A stretch of 64,000 bases of DNA, taken from NCBI GenBank assembly GCA_031553615.1, contig JAVBLJ010000020.1:62001-126000 (forward strand), read 5' to 3'. The notes under the pieces were generated by a model. It saw only the letters and a program-made list of their open reading frames with translations. It was not told the origin of the DNA and did not search any database. The position numbers and the translations under genes were made by a program. Origin of the DNA: WQXF01 sp031553615 (GTDB lineage: Bacteria; Bacillota; Clostridia; Christensenellales; Aristaeellaceae). Positions 45,366-53,744 of this stretch are shown piece after piece (position 1 is the first letter of the stretch; each line of letters starts with the position of its first letter).

Positions 45366-47015
45366 TCACTCCACCGAGAACAGGTAGTAGTACAGCGGCT
45401 GGCCGCCGTAGTGCATCTCGACCTCGCGATCCTCGAACATGCCTTGAATCTCGCCGGTCAATTGCTCCGCATCCTCCCGGGAGGTATCCGCACCGTAGTA
45501 GACGGTGATCAGGTCGTCGCTGCCGGTGACCAGCACCTCCATGAGCTGCAGCGCCACCTCGCGCACATCGTGGCCCACCACGTGAATCTTGCCGTTGTAG
45601 ATGCCGATGATGTCGCCCTCGTGGATTTCCTTATCTTCGAAGGTGGTATCGCGCACCGCGAAGGTAATCTGGCCCGACTTGATGCGGTTGGCCGCATCGG
45701 TCATGCGCTGGGCATTCTCCTCGGGCGAAGCATCGGGTTGGAAGGCCAACGCGCCGCCGATGCCCATCGCCACGTTCTTGGTCGGAATCACCAGGACCTG
45801 CTTGGTCGCAAGCTCAGCGGCCTGCTGCGCTGCCAATATGATGTTGGTATTGTTGGGGAACACAAAGACCGTATGGGCGTGCACCTTCTCGATAGCGCCG
45901 AGCAGATCGTCGATGCTGGGGTTCATGGTCTGGCCACCCTCGACGATTCCGTCGACCGCCAGTTCATGGAATATCTTCGAAAAGCCTTCGCCCACCGATA
46001 CCGCCACCATGCCGTAATCGGCGACTGGGGCTTCGGGCTTGGCGTTGCGGGCTTGCTCAGCCTGCTTCTCACGGCGCTGCTCCACCATGTTCTCGATCTT
46101 CAGGCTGGTCAGCTCGCCCATGGCCAGCGCGTACTGTAGCGCCTTGCCGGGATCGTTGGTGTGCACGTGCACCTTGACCAGCGAAAAATCGCCAACCACC
46201 ACCACGCAATCGCCGATACGCGCCAAGCGGCGGCGGAAGGTGCCGATGTCGGTATCGGTCACGGTAGGCGACATGTTTTGGATCAGGAATTCGGTACAAT
46301 ACGCGAACTGGATGTCCTCCATCGCGTCGTGATCGTCCTCAAAGGCGAAGGGCGAGCCCGCAGCCACCTCGGTGGCGGCATCCTCGATGCGTTCGCCGCG
46401 CAGGATGGCACGGTACCCGGCGTAGATGGTCAACAGGCCTTGACCGCCCGCATCCACCACGCCCGCCTGCTTGAGCGCAGGCAGCATGTCCGGCGTCTTT
46501 TTAAGGATGGCATCGCCGCTGCGCATCACTGCATCCATCATGGCCAGCATATCGTCCGGCTCCAGCTGCGCTTGGCGGATCGCATCCTCGGCAATCACTC
46601 GCGCCACGGTGAGAATGGTGCCCTCCTTGGGCTTCATGATGGCCTTGTATGCGGTCTCTGCGCCGCACTTGAGCGCCTGCGCGAACGTGGCGGGGGTCAG
46701 CTCGGCCACGCCCTCCAGCCCACGCGCAAAGCCACGAAATATCTGCGAAAGAATGACGCCGGAGTTGCCTCGCGCGCCCTTCAGCGCGCCCTTGGCCACG
46801 GTCTCCGCCACCATCGCTACCGAAGTTTGATCGTTGCTGTTCATCTCCTTGACGGTGGATTTCATCGTCAGGGACATGTTGGTGCCGGTATCCCCATCGG
46901 GCACCGGGAACACGTTGAGCGCGTCGATCAACTCGCGATTTTTTTCCAGCAGGGCCGCGCCTGCGATCACCATCTCTTTGAACACCAAACCATCTATGGT
47001 CAAATGAGCCAACAT
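45366..47015 (-). CDS. fakA: Fatty acid kinase subunit FakA (DAK2/YloV)
   Basis: A 549-residue protein. The N-terminal DAK2-like kinase domain has NVFPVPDGDTGTNM, GARGNSGVILSQIFRG and VVDAGGQGLL, and the C-terminal half is the DegV-like/DAK1-like FakA domain. It phosphorylates fatty acids carried by FakB proteins for phospholipid synthesis. The ATG at 47013-47015 has GGAGG 5 nt upstream; the longer frame lacks one. It follows the Asp23-like gene by 53 bp, as in Bacillus yloU-yloV. Confidence 0.93.
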   Translation of the reverse strand: MLAHLTIDGLVFKEMVIAGAALLEKNRELIDALNVFPVPDGDTGTNMSLTMKSTVKEMNSNDQTSVAMVAETVAKGALKGARGNSGVILSQIFRGFARGLEGVAELTPATFAQALKCGAETAYKAIMKPKEGTILTVARVIAEDAIRQAQLEPDDMLAMMDAVMRSGDAILKKTPDMLPALKQAGVVDAGGQGLLTIYAGYRAILRGERIEDAATEVAAGSPFAFEDDHDAMEDIQFAYCTEFLIQNMSPTVTDTDIGTFRRRLARIGDCVVVVGDFSLVKVHVHTNDPGKALQYALAMGELTSLKIENMVEQRREKQAEQARNAKPEAPVADYGMVAVSVGEGFSKIFHELAVDGIVEGGQTMNPSIDDLLGAIEKVHAHTVFVFPNNTNIILAAQQAAELATKQVLVIPTKNVAMGIGGALAFQPDASPEENAQRMTDAANRIKSGQITFAVRDTTFEDKEIHEGDIIGIYNGKIHVVGHDVREVALQLMEVLVTGSDDLITVYYGADTSREDAEQLTGEIQGMFEDREVEMHYGGQPLYYYLFSVE

Positions 47016-47068
47016 GCTCGCCTCCAGTTCGCTGCAAAAATGGCGCTGGCGTTTCCACGCCTCAACGC

Positions 47069-47419
47069 TTAAATGCGGATGCCCTCCACGGTGATGTTGA
47101 CGTGCCGCACCTTCACGCCCGTCATGCTTTCCATTTTGTAGCGAACCGTCTCCGTGATGGCGCTGCACACCGCCGCGATGGAGATGCCGTACTCAACGAT
47201 GATGAACAAATCCACGTCGATCATGTCCTCGCTCATGCGCAGCTGAACGCCCTTGGTGAGCGCCTCGCGGCCCAGCCACTCCACAAACCCATCCTTGGCG
47301 CGCTTGGACGACATGGCGACGATGCCGTAGCATTCCAGCGCGGCATACCCGGCAACCTTCAGCAGCACGTCCTCCGTAATGGAGATGGTGCCGATCTCAT
47401 TTCGAATCTTGCATTCCAT
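47069..47419 (-). CDS. Asp23/Gls24 family protein (YloU-like)
   Basis: A 116-residue protein of the Asp23 family: GTISITEDVLLKVAGYAALE, GIVAMSS and the closing VRHVNITVEGI. Members are envelope-associated and of unclear biochemical role; the YloU type is always next to fakA. The ATG at 47417-47419 is behind AAGGAGGG. Promoter readable upstream. Confidence 0.9.
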   Translation of the reverse strand: MECKIRNEIGTISITEDVLLKVAGYAALECYGIVAMSSKRAKDGFVEWLGREALTKGVQLRMSEDMIDVDLFIIVEYGISIAAVCSAITETVRYKMESMTGVKVRHVNITVEGIRI

Positions 47420-47508
47420 GGTCAACCCTCCTTGCAAGGCAAGCCTTTTAACCCCGCTTGTTCGGTCAGCTTATGATCCCAGCTTGCGATCCCATCGGAT
47501 CGCCCCTA

Positions 47509-47537
47509 AGTATACAGGAATCCGCGCGCTGGCGCAA
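47509..47537 (-). promoter_or_regulatory. Promoter of the asp23-fakA operon
   Basis: Minus strand -35 TTGCGC (47532-47537), 17-bp spacer, -10 TATACT (47509-47514). The leader holds a GCGATCC / GGATCGC hairpin at 47486-47503. Confidence 0.75.
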
Positions 47538-47621
47538 CAGAAAATCCGCTTTGATGATTCGGCGTGCGTTTGGGGGAGCAAAAATTGCGCAAAGTTTGCC
47601 CGCAAACGTCATAAAAAAAGC

Positions 47622-47650
47622 TTGCCATTTTCCCCATCAGATGATACACT
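47622..47650 (+). promoter_or_regulatory. Promoter of rpmB
   Basis: -35 TTGCCA (47622-47627), 17-bp spacer, -10 TACACT (47645-47650). Confidence 0.8.
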
Positions 47651-47698
47651 GTGTTAGCTTTGATTGTGATCCGCTCCTGAAGGAGGTGTAGTGTCTAT

Positions 47699-47890
47699 AT
47701 GAGCAAGTCCTGTGCGGTTTGCGCCAAGGGTTCTATGTCCGGCAATGCGGTCAGCCACTCCAATCGCAAGACTCGCCGCGTCTGGAAGCCGAATACTCAG
47801 CGTGTCCGTGTCGTCGTTGGGGGCAGCGTTTGCACAATGAACGTTTGCACGCGGTGCCTGCGTAGCGGCAAGGTTCAGCGCGCGCTGTAA
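47699..47890 (+). CDS. rpmB: 50S ribosomal protein L28, zinc-binding type
   Basis: A 63-residue L28: MSKSCAVCAKGSMSGNAVSH, SNRKTRRVWKPN and the closing CTRCLRSGKVQ. Two CxxC pairs (CAVC and CTRC) mark the zinc-binding form. A strong AAGGAGG lies before the ATG. It is divergent from asp23, the same layout as in Bacillus subtilis. Confidence 0.97.
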   Translation: MSKSCAVCAKGSMSGNAVSHSNRKTRRVWKPNTQRVRVVVGGSVCTMNVCTRCLRSGKVQRAL

Positions 47891-47931
47891 TCCTCCTTTG
47901 TTTCGTATTACTGTCCCATTATTGTATAAGC

Positions 47932-47960
47932 AAAAAACCGAGCGTATGCCCGGTTTTTTT
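47932..47960 (+). terminator. Terminator of rpmB
   Basis: AAAACCG / CGGTTTT stem with inner GC / GC pairs around GTAT, ending in a run of seven T. Confidence 0.9.
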
Positions 47961-47998
47961 GTTGCCCATCGTTCCTCTTCCCTGCCGGTATGTAAAGA

Positions 47999-48079
47999 TC
48001 AGGTATTCTTGGGCGCAAACAGGCGCAGGATTCCGCGCAGAAAACGGGGCGCGCGCAGGCACACCATCCGAACGCTCAT
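47999..48079 (-). CDS. spoVM: SpoVM-like small sporulation protein
   Basis: A 26-codon frame, MSVRMVCLRAPRFLRGILRL plus six residues. It has the same length as Bacillus SpoVM and the same pattern of a basic amphipathic helix with a mid-chain Pro followed by a basic residue, Phe and Leu (PRFLRGIL against PKFLGGIV). SpoVM sits on the convex forespore membrane and recruits SpoIVA for coat assembly. AGGAAGGGG lies upstream of the ATG at 48077-48079. The place between rpe and rpmB on the strand opposite rpmB is the Bacillus position of spoVM. Confidence 0.7.
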   Translation of the reverse strand: MSVRMVCLRAPRFLRGILRLFAPKNT

Positions 48080-48116
48080 GAGTATCCCCTTCCTTTCCCA
48101 GCCGTCGGGCCCTCTA

Positions 48117-48335
48117 TTAGCCCGCGATGATCAAAAAGAAACCCACAAGGATCAAGACAACCCCCAGCAACAGCGCCCAGAGCCAAAAGGGCACCACCAG
48201 GAACACCAGTATCAGCCCCAGTACGACCAGTCCAATCCCGATCAGCGTGAGGCCAAACGTGTTCGCCTTGACTGCTACCTCTTTGGTGGCCTTCGTTGTG
48301 GTTATGGGCGCGCAGTTTCGACCGCGACCAATCAT
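48117..48335 (-). CDS. Small membrane protein, unknown function
   Basis: A 72-residue protein with a short polar start (MIGRGRNCAPITTTKATKE) and two closely spaced hydrophobic helices covering the rest (LTLIGIGLVVLGLILVFLVV and LWALLLGVVLILVGFFLII). GGGGTG lies upstream of the ATG at 48333-48335; the frame extends further back without a ribosome site. It lies 37 bp before the spoVM-like gene on the same strand, so a sporulation role is conceivable but unproven. Confidence 0.6.
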   Translation of the reverse strand: MIGRGRNCAPITTTKATKEVAVKANTFGLTLIGIGLVVLGLILVFLVVPFWLWALLLGVVLILVGFFLIIAG

Positions 48336-48401
48336 GCCAATCACCCCGCTACCCCATTCTACGCGGAAGAATCGATTTAAGTTCATCAAATTGAGCGCAC
48401 C

Positions 48402-48434
48402 AAAAGAAATGCCCGGCATTTCGCCGAGCATTTC
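48402..48434 (-). terminator. Terminator after rpe
   Basis: GAAATGC / GCATTTC outer stem with inner CGGC / GCCG stem, then TTTT on the minus strand. Confidence 0.85.
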
Positions 48435-48455
48435 CCGTAGCCCAATGCACTCACC

Positions 48456-49100
48456 CTATGCGCGCACAGCCCGAACCACCGCGGCGGGGTCGTCCGCGCC
48501 CACCAACGCGCTGCCCATCACCAGCACATTGGCTCCGGCCTGCGCCGCATCGGCAAAGGTTTGCAGATCGATACCGCCGTCCACCTCTAGGCGGGCGTCC
48601 GAGCCGATCGCATCCAGCATGGCCTGAATCCGAGGCAGCTTCTCCAGCGCGGTGCGAATCAGCTTCTGCCCGCCAAACCCGGGCTCCACGGTCATCACCA
48701 GCACCAAATCCACCAGCGGCAGCAGCGGCTCCAGCACCTCGGCCGGGGTTCCCGGCTTTATGCTGATACCCGGCTTCGCGCCCAACGCGCGTATCTCCCG
48801 CAGCAGCGCGGGCACGTCGCCGGGTATCTCCTGGTGGATGGTCAAGTAATCCGCGCCCGCGCGCACGAATTGCTCGGCATAGCGCTCCGGGCAGTCCATC
48901 ATCAGGTGCACATCCAGGCAGAGCGCAGTCTCGGCCCGCAGCGCGTTCACCACCCCAGGGCCAAAGTTCAAATTGGGCACAAAATGCCCGTCCATTACGT
49001 CCACATGCACCCAATCTATCCCCGCCGCCTCCATGCGGCGCAGCGCCTGACCGATCTCCAAAGGATTGGCGGCCAGCAAAGACGCAGAAACCTTCATCAT
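48456..49100 (-). CDS. rpe: Ribulose-phosphate 3-epimerase
   Basis: A 214-residue TIM barrel enzyme interconverting ribulose 5-phosphate and xylulose 5-phosphate. Visible: SASLLAANP, HVDVMDGHFVPNLNFGP, LDVHLMM, TVEPGFGGQKL and EVDGGID, all metal and phosphate ligands in place. GGGGGG before the ATG. Follows rsgA after 15 bp. Confidence 0.96.
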   Translation of the reverse strand: MMKVSASLLAANPLEIGQALRRMEAAGIDWVHVDVMDGHFVPNLNFGPGVVNALRAETALCLDVHLMMDCPERYAEQFVRAGADYLTIHQEIPGDVPALLREIRALGAKPGISIKPGTPAEVLEPLLPLVDLVLVMTVEPGFGGQKLIRTALEKLPRIQAMLDAIGSDARLEVDGGIDLQTFADAAQAGANVLVMGSALVGADDPAAVVRAVRA

Positions 49101-49115
49101 AACATCCCCCCTGTT

Positions 49116-50018
49116 TCAGTGATAGCGATCCTTCCATTGCGCGCGCACTTCCTGCAGCAGCGTGCGGTATCGCTCGAGCCGCTGAGCGTGTGGCTTTCCC
49201 TGGCTTTGCGAGACCTCGCGCACCGCGCAGCCCGGTTCCCGGTCGTGCAGGCAGGGCTGGAAGCGGCATTGCGCAGCCAGCTCGTCAAATTCCGGATAGA
49301 ACTGGCAGAGCTCCTCGGGCGGCAGCGTTTCCCAAAGCTCCAGCAGGCTAAAGCCCGGCGTATCGACCACCAGCGCATCCCCACAGCGCAGGAGCCGCGC
49401 ATGGCGGGTGGTGTGTCGGCCCCGCTCGGTGCGCTGACTAAGCGATCCGGTGGTGAGCTCCAGGCCATACAGCGCGTTGAGCAACGAGCTTTTGCCCACC
49501 GCCGATTGCCCCGCAAAGCAGCTGATGTGCCCGCTCAGCCGCAAGCGCAGAGCGTCGACCCCTTCGCCGGTCTCGGCGCTGACCACCAGCGAATCGACCC
49601 CCGAGGCACCGTATTGCTCGGCGAGGTTCGGACCCAGCCCCCCCTCCAAATCGGCCTTGTTGATGCACAGCAGGGGCGCGATGCCCGCGCGCCTGGCCCA
49701 AACCAGCAGCCGGTCGATCAGCAGCAGATCGGGCTGCGGGGAGGGCGCGACCACCAGCGCCATCTGCTCCACGTTGGCCACCGGAGGCCGCAAGCACTCG
49801 CTCTTTCGGGGCAGAATGTCGTCGATCCAGCCGTGGATATCGCCCTCGCCCGGTGTGCAGAGCACGCGGTCGCCCACCAGCGGCGTGCGCTTCTCGCGCC
49901 GGAAGATGCCGCGAGCGCGCAGCACGTGCTCCTGGCCGTCGGCGACGCTCAGCACGGTGTATAGCCCTCCCACGCCATAGAGTATGATCGCTTCGGTTTG
50001 CGTTTGACGTCCCTCCAT
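49116..50018 (-). CDS. rsgA: Ribosome small subunit GTPase RsgA
   Basis: A 300-residue circularly permuted GTPase: N-terminal OB fold, then CINKADL (G4), SAETGEGVDAL (G5), GQSAVGKSSLLNAL (G1), TTRHARL (G2), DTPGFS (G3) and a C-terminal zinc site with cysteines in CRFQPCLHDREPGCAV. RsgA checks 30S maturation. Start is uncertain: ATG at 50016-50018 and a TTG five codons earlier are both possible and neither has a good ribosome site. Lies 66 bp downstream of prkC. Confidence 0.95.
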   Translation of the reverse strand: MEGRQTQTEAIILYGVGGLYTVLSVADGQEHVLRARGIFRREKRTPLVGDRVLCTPGEGDIHGWIDDILPRKSECLRPPVANVEQMALVVAPSPQPDLLLIDRLLVWARRAGIAPLLCINKADLEGGLGPNLAEQYGASGVDSLVVSAETGEGVDALRLRLSGHISCFAGQSAVGKSSLLNALYGLELTTGSLSQRTERGRHTTRHARLLRCGDALVVDTPGFSLLELWETLPPEELCQFYPEFDELAAQCRFQPCLHDREPGCAVREVSQSQGKPHAQRLERYRTLLQEVRAQWKDRYH

Positions 50019-50084
50019 CTCAAGTGCTTTCAAGCGGGTCTCAAGCCGCTGTCCCGGCCCTATTCCGCCCCGGCTTGCCGCCGC

Positions 50085-51941
50085 TTATTCAAACAGAATC
50101 TGCTTCTCGTCGGCCATTACGTCGTCGATATACAGTCGATACACCATGCTTCCGCTGATGCTGCTGCGCAGCTCCACCACGATGGTGCTGGTTCCCGCCA
50201 GCGCGTGCTTCGCCGCATACTGCTCGGTCTCACGGCCATCCGGGTCTATGAGCACCACGCGCACCTTCGCGCCGCCTTCCGGTATCTGTACCTGAATGGA
50301 AACCTCCTTGCGGAAGGGACGCGAATCGAAGCGCCCCACGCTGAGGTCGACTTCGGATTCGGGGAACACGTTCTCGCCCACCCTGGGGTCTTGGGACATC
50401 ACCAGGGTATCCTGGCGCGAATTATCCACGTCCACAAAGCTGATATCGCCCACGTGCAGGCCCAGCGAATGGAGCGTCGCCTCCACCTGGGTAAAGGGCT
50501 GATTGGAAAGATCGGGCATCACCACCACGCCGCCGCTCACGTGCAAATCCACCAGCATGCCGTCGTCCGCATCGGCTCCGGCCACGGGCACCTGCTGGAT
50601 CACCTGGCCGACGGGCGCATCCGAAAGCTCGACCAGCACGTCGCCCAGCGATAGCCCGTGTTCGTCGAGCAGCACCTCGGCCGCCTCCAGCGTCATTCCA
50701 ATAACGCCGGGCACCTGCACTTGGCCCGAGCCCAGGCTGATGTGCAGCAGCGCTTGGCCGTTGCGCGCAATCTCCACGCCCTCCAGCGGTTCCTGCGAAA
50801 TAATGAAGCCTGGAAGCACCACATCGTGATGCTCACCCATGATAATCGCCTGAATCTGCGCCTTGTGCAGCACATCGAGAGCGACCGTTTTTTCCAAGCC
50901 CACCACCCCGGGCATGGCGGTGTAGTTGGTCATGTGAAGCCAAAAGCTGTAGCCCGCAAACCCAATTACGCCCAGCACCCCCGCGCACAGCAGCAGCGTG
51001 AGCCCAAAGAGCATCCGACCGCGCCACTTGCGGCGGGAGCGCGCCTCCCGGGTGGATACCGGCTGATGGACCAGCGTATCCTGCGGAGCCATGGTGGGCC
51101 GCATCTTCACAAACCCGCCCTCGGGCTGGCGCAGCGCGCGCCGCAAATCGAAAGCCATCTGCTCCGCATTGGCGTACCGCTGCGCAAGGCTTTTGCACAT
51201 CGCCTTGGCCAGCACCTGCTCCACGGCGGGCGTCACCTCGGGCGCATAGATCGAAACCGGCTTAGCCGGATCGTTGATATGCTGCATCGCCACCGCCACG
51301 GGCGCATCGCCATCGAAGGGCACGCGACCCGCCAGCATCTCATAAAGAACCACGCCCATGGAGTAAAGGTCACTCGCCTCGGCGACCGGCTTGCCCTTGG
51401 CCTGTTCGGGCGAGAAATAGTGCACCGAACCCATCACGCCGTCGCCCACCGTCACGGTGCTGCTGTCGGTCATGCGCGCGATGCCGAAATCGGCGATCTT
51501 CACGTTGCCGTGGATATCGACCAATATGTTCTGCGGCTTGATGTCGCGGTGGATGATGTGCTTTTGATGCGCGTGCCGAATCGCCGCCAACGATTGCAGC
51601 GCGATCCGGACGGCCTCGGAGAGCGGAAGCCTGCCCCGCTCCTGAATCAGTTCCTTCAGCGTGCTGCCCTCGACGTACTCCATCACCAGGTAGCGCACGT
51701 CGTCCTCCTCGCCGATGTCGATGAGGTTGACGATGTTGGGATGCTGCACCTTGGCACAGGCCATGGCCTCGCGGTCAAAGCGGCGCAGGAACTCCTGATC
51801 CTTGCTGTATTCCGCGCGCAGCACCTTGACGGCCACGGTGTTTTGCGTGCGCAAATCCCGCGCGCGGTACACCACCGCCATGCCGCCGCTGCCAATCAAT
51901 GCGTCGATGTGGTATCTTTTGGCCAGCGTCTTACCGATCAT
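50085..51941 (-). CDS. prkC: Serine/threonine kinase PrkC with three PASTA domains
   Basis: A 618-residue receptor kinase. Kinase domain 1 to about 270: GSGGMAVVY loop, AVKVLRAEY, HRDIKPQN and ADFGIARM. One membrane span near residues 311-335, then PASTA domains starting near MPGVVG, VPGVIG and MPDLSN, and a final beta-like region. PrkC senses muropeptides in spores and controls wall and germination functions. The ATG overlaps the prpC stop by 4 bp (ATGA). Confidence 0.95.
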   Translation of the reverse strand: MIGKTLAKRYHIDALIGSGGMAVVYRARDLRTQNTVAVKVLRAEYSKDQEFLRRFDREAMACAKVQHPNIVNLIDIGEEDDVRYLVMEYVEGSTLKELIQERGRLPLSEAVRIALQSLAAIRHAHQKHIIHRDIKPQNILVDIHGNVKIADFGIARMTDSSTVTVGDGVMGSVHYFSPEQAKGKPVAEASDLYSMGVVLYEMLAGRVPFDGDAPVAVAMQHINDPAKPVSIYAPEVTPAVEQVLAKAMCKSLAQRYANAEQMAFDLRRALRQPEGGFVKMRPTMAPQDTLVHQPVSTREARSRRKWRGRMLFGLTLLLCAGVLGVIGFAGYSFWLHMTNYTAMPGVVGLEKTVALDVLHKAQIQAIIMGEHHDVVLPGFIISQEPLEGVEIARNGQALLHISLGSGQVQVPGVIGMTLEAAEVLLDEHGLSLGDVLVELSDAPVGQVIQQVPVAGADADDGMLVDLHVSGGVVVMPDLSNQPFTQVEATLHSLGLHVGDISFVDVDNSRQDTLVMSQDPRVGENVFPESEVDLSVGRFDSRPFRKEVSIQVQIPEGGAKVRVVLIDPDGRETEQYAAKHALAGTSTIVVELRSSISGSMVYRLYIDDVMADEKQILFE

Positions 51942-52654
51942 GCGCCCACCTCCCCGCCAAGTTCCAGCAGGAGCAGGGTGATGTTGTCATATCCGCCGGC
52001 TGCCAGCGCCGCGGCAAGCAAAGCGTCAGCCGCTTCGGCCAAATCGCTCTTCGCGATATGCTCGGCGATGGCCTCGTCCGATATCATGCTGGAAAGCCCG
52101 TCGCTGCAGAGCAGGAAGCGGTCGCCCGGTTGGATGTCGAGCTCCATCAGGTCGGCCTCCACATGCCCCGCAGTGCCCAGCGACCGCGTAATCACGCTGC
52201 GGTACGGATGTGCGCGGGCCTCCTCCGGAGTCAGCACGCCCATGCGCATCAGCTCGCCGACCACCGAATGATCCTGCGTGCGCTGCGCCAGCGAGCCCCC
52301 CCTATACAGGTAGCAGCGGCTATCACCCACATGGGCAAGCAACACGGCCTCGCCCTGCACGGTAAGCAAGGTGAGCGTGGTGCCCATGCCATGGCAGGCC
52401 GCATCCTCCTTCGAGCGCTGCAGCAGCACGATGTTGGTCTCCTGCACAGCGTTTTGGAGCACCGCGATGCTCGGCGCGCGATCGGCCAATCGGGTGCGCA
52501 TGCTCTCGATCGCCAGCCTGCTGGCCACGTCGCCCGCATTGTGCCCCCCCATGCCGTCCGCCACTGCAAACACGCCGTTCTCAGGCATCACCAGCGCAAA
52601 GTCCTCGTTGACCTTGCGCACTTTGCCCACATCGGTTCGCATCTCACAACGCAT
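51938..52654 (-). CDS. prpC: PP2C-type protein phosphatase PrpC
   Basis: A 238-residue phosphatase with metal motifs GKVRKVNEDF, VADGMGGHNAGD, HVGDSRCYLYR and LLCSDGLS. It reverses PrkC phosphorylation. GGAGG lies 6 nt before the ATG at 52652-52654; the prkC start overlaps its stop. The rlmN end overlaps the region ahead of it by a few bases. Confidence 0.95.
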   Translation of the reverse strand: MRCEMRTDVGKVRKVNEDFALVMPENGVFAVADGMGGHNAGDVASRLAIESMRTRLADRAPSIAVLQNAVQETNIVLLQRSKEDAACHGMGTTLTLLTVQGEAVLLAHVGDSRCYLYRGGSLAQRTQDHSVVGELMRMGVLTPEEARAHPYRSVITRSLGTAGHVEADLMELDIQPGDRFLLCSDGLSSMISDEAIAEHIAKSDLAEAADALLAAALAAGGYDNITLLLLELGGEVGA

Positions 52655-52655
52655 G

Positions 52656-53744
52656 TCATTCCTCCTTCGAGCCGCCGCCCTCGTCACCCGTCTTTTCGAC
52701 CATCTTGTCATCCTTTAGGTACGCACGGCGCAGCTGCCCGCAAGCTCCTTGTATATCGTCGCCCATCTCCCGGCGAATCGTCACGGAGATGTGCTGCTGT
52801 TCCAGCTCGGTTTGAAATGCGCGAATTTCGCGCGCTTCGGCGGCGCGGAGCCCGCGCTCGGCCACGGTGTTGAGCGGTATCAAGTTGACGTGGCACTGCA
52901 GGCGGCGCAACCGCCCGGCCAACTCGCGGGCATGCTCCGCCGACACGTTCACGCCCCGCACCAGCGCATATTCGAATATCACGCGCCGCCCGGTCTTTTC
53001 CACGTAGGCGCGGCAGGCGGCCAGCAACTGCTCCATCGGGTAGGCGCGGGCCACCGGCATCATCTGCGCGCGAATCTCGTCGTTGGGCGCGTGCAGCGAT
53101 ACGCTGAGCGTGACAGGCAGGCCCTCCTCCGCAAAGCGGAGCATCTGCGGCACCAGCCCGCAGGTGGAGAGCGATACGTTGCGCAGGCCGATGTTCAGCC
53201 CCTCGGCATCGCGCAGCAGGCGCAGGAAGCGCACCGTGTGCTCGTAGTTGTCCAGCGGCTCCCCGCTGCCCATGAGCACCACGTTGTGCACCGATTCGCC
53301 CTGCTCCAGCAGCGTGTTGGCGCACAGCACCTGGCCAATCATCTCGCCGGCGGTTAAATCGCGGGCCTTGCCCTCCAGCGTAGAGGCGCAGAACGCGCAG
53401 CCCATCGCGCAGCCCACCTGCGTGGAAAGGCAGAGCGTCACGCCGTGGTGGTAGCGCATCAGCACGCCTTCGATCACGTGACCGTCGCGCAGCCGGTACA
53501 GCAGCTTGATCGTGCCATCAAGCTTGGAGCGCAGCGTTTCGAGAATCTCCACCGGCCGATCGACCGCCTCGCGCCGGAGCCGCTCGCGCAGCGTGCCCGG
53601 CAGATTCAGCATGTCCTCAAACGCCGCGCCGCGATGCAGCCAACCAAACAATTGCTTGGCGCGGAATACCGGTTGCCCCCAGCCGCGCAGCAGGTCGGCC
53701 AGTTCCTCGGCGGTTTGCCCGTGAAGCTCTAGCATAGCGCTCAC
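52656..53744 (-). CDS. rlmN: 23S rRNA (A2503)/tRNA methyltransferase RlmN
   Basis: A 362-residue radical SAM enzyme. Iron-sulfur cysteines are in CAMGCAFCAS, the methyl-carrying Cys is near the end (QGACGQLR), and GSGEPLDN, RNVSLSTCG and LSVSLHAPND are typical. Methylates C2 of adenosine in 23S rRNA and tRNA. Its start overlaps the rsmB end by 4 bp. Confidence 0.96.
   Translation of the reverse strand: MSAMLELHGQTAEELADLLRGWGQPVFRAKQLFGWLHRGAAFEDMLNLPGTLRERLRREAVDRPVEILETLRSKLDGTIKLLYRLRDGHVIEGVLMRYHHGVTLCLSTQVGCAMGCAFCASTLEGKARDLTAGEMIGQVLCANTLLEQGESVHNVVLMGSGEPLDNYEHTVRFLRLLRDAEGLNIGLRNVSLSTCGLVPQMLRFAEEGLPVTLSVSLHAPNDEIRAQMMPVARAYPMEQLLAACRAYVEKTGRRVIFEYALVRGVNVSAEHARELAGRLRRLQCHVNLIPLNTVAERGLRAAEAREIRAFQTELEQQHISVTIRREMGDDIQGACGQLRRAYLKDDKMVEKTGDEGGGSKEE

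Noticed and set aside
48336..48431. Longer N-terminus for the small membrane protein before spoVM
   Set aside because: The extension reads through the rpe terminator hairpin and has no ribosome site.
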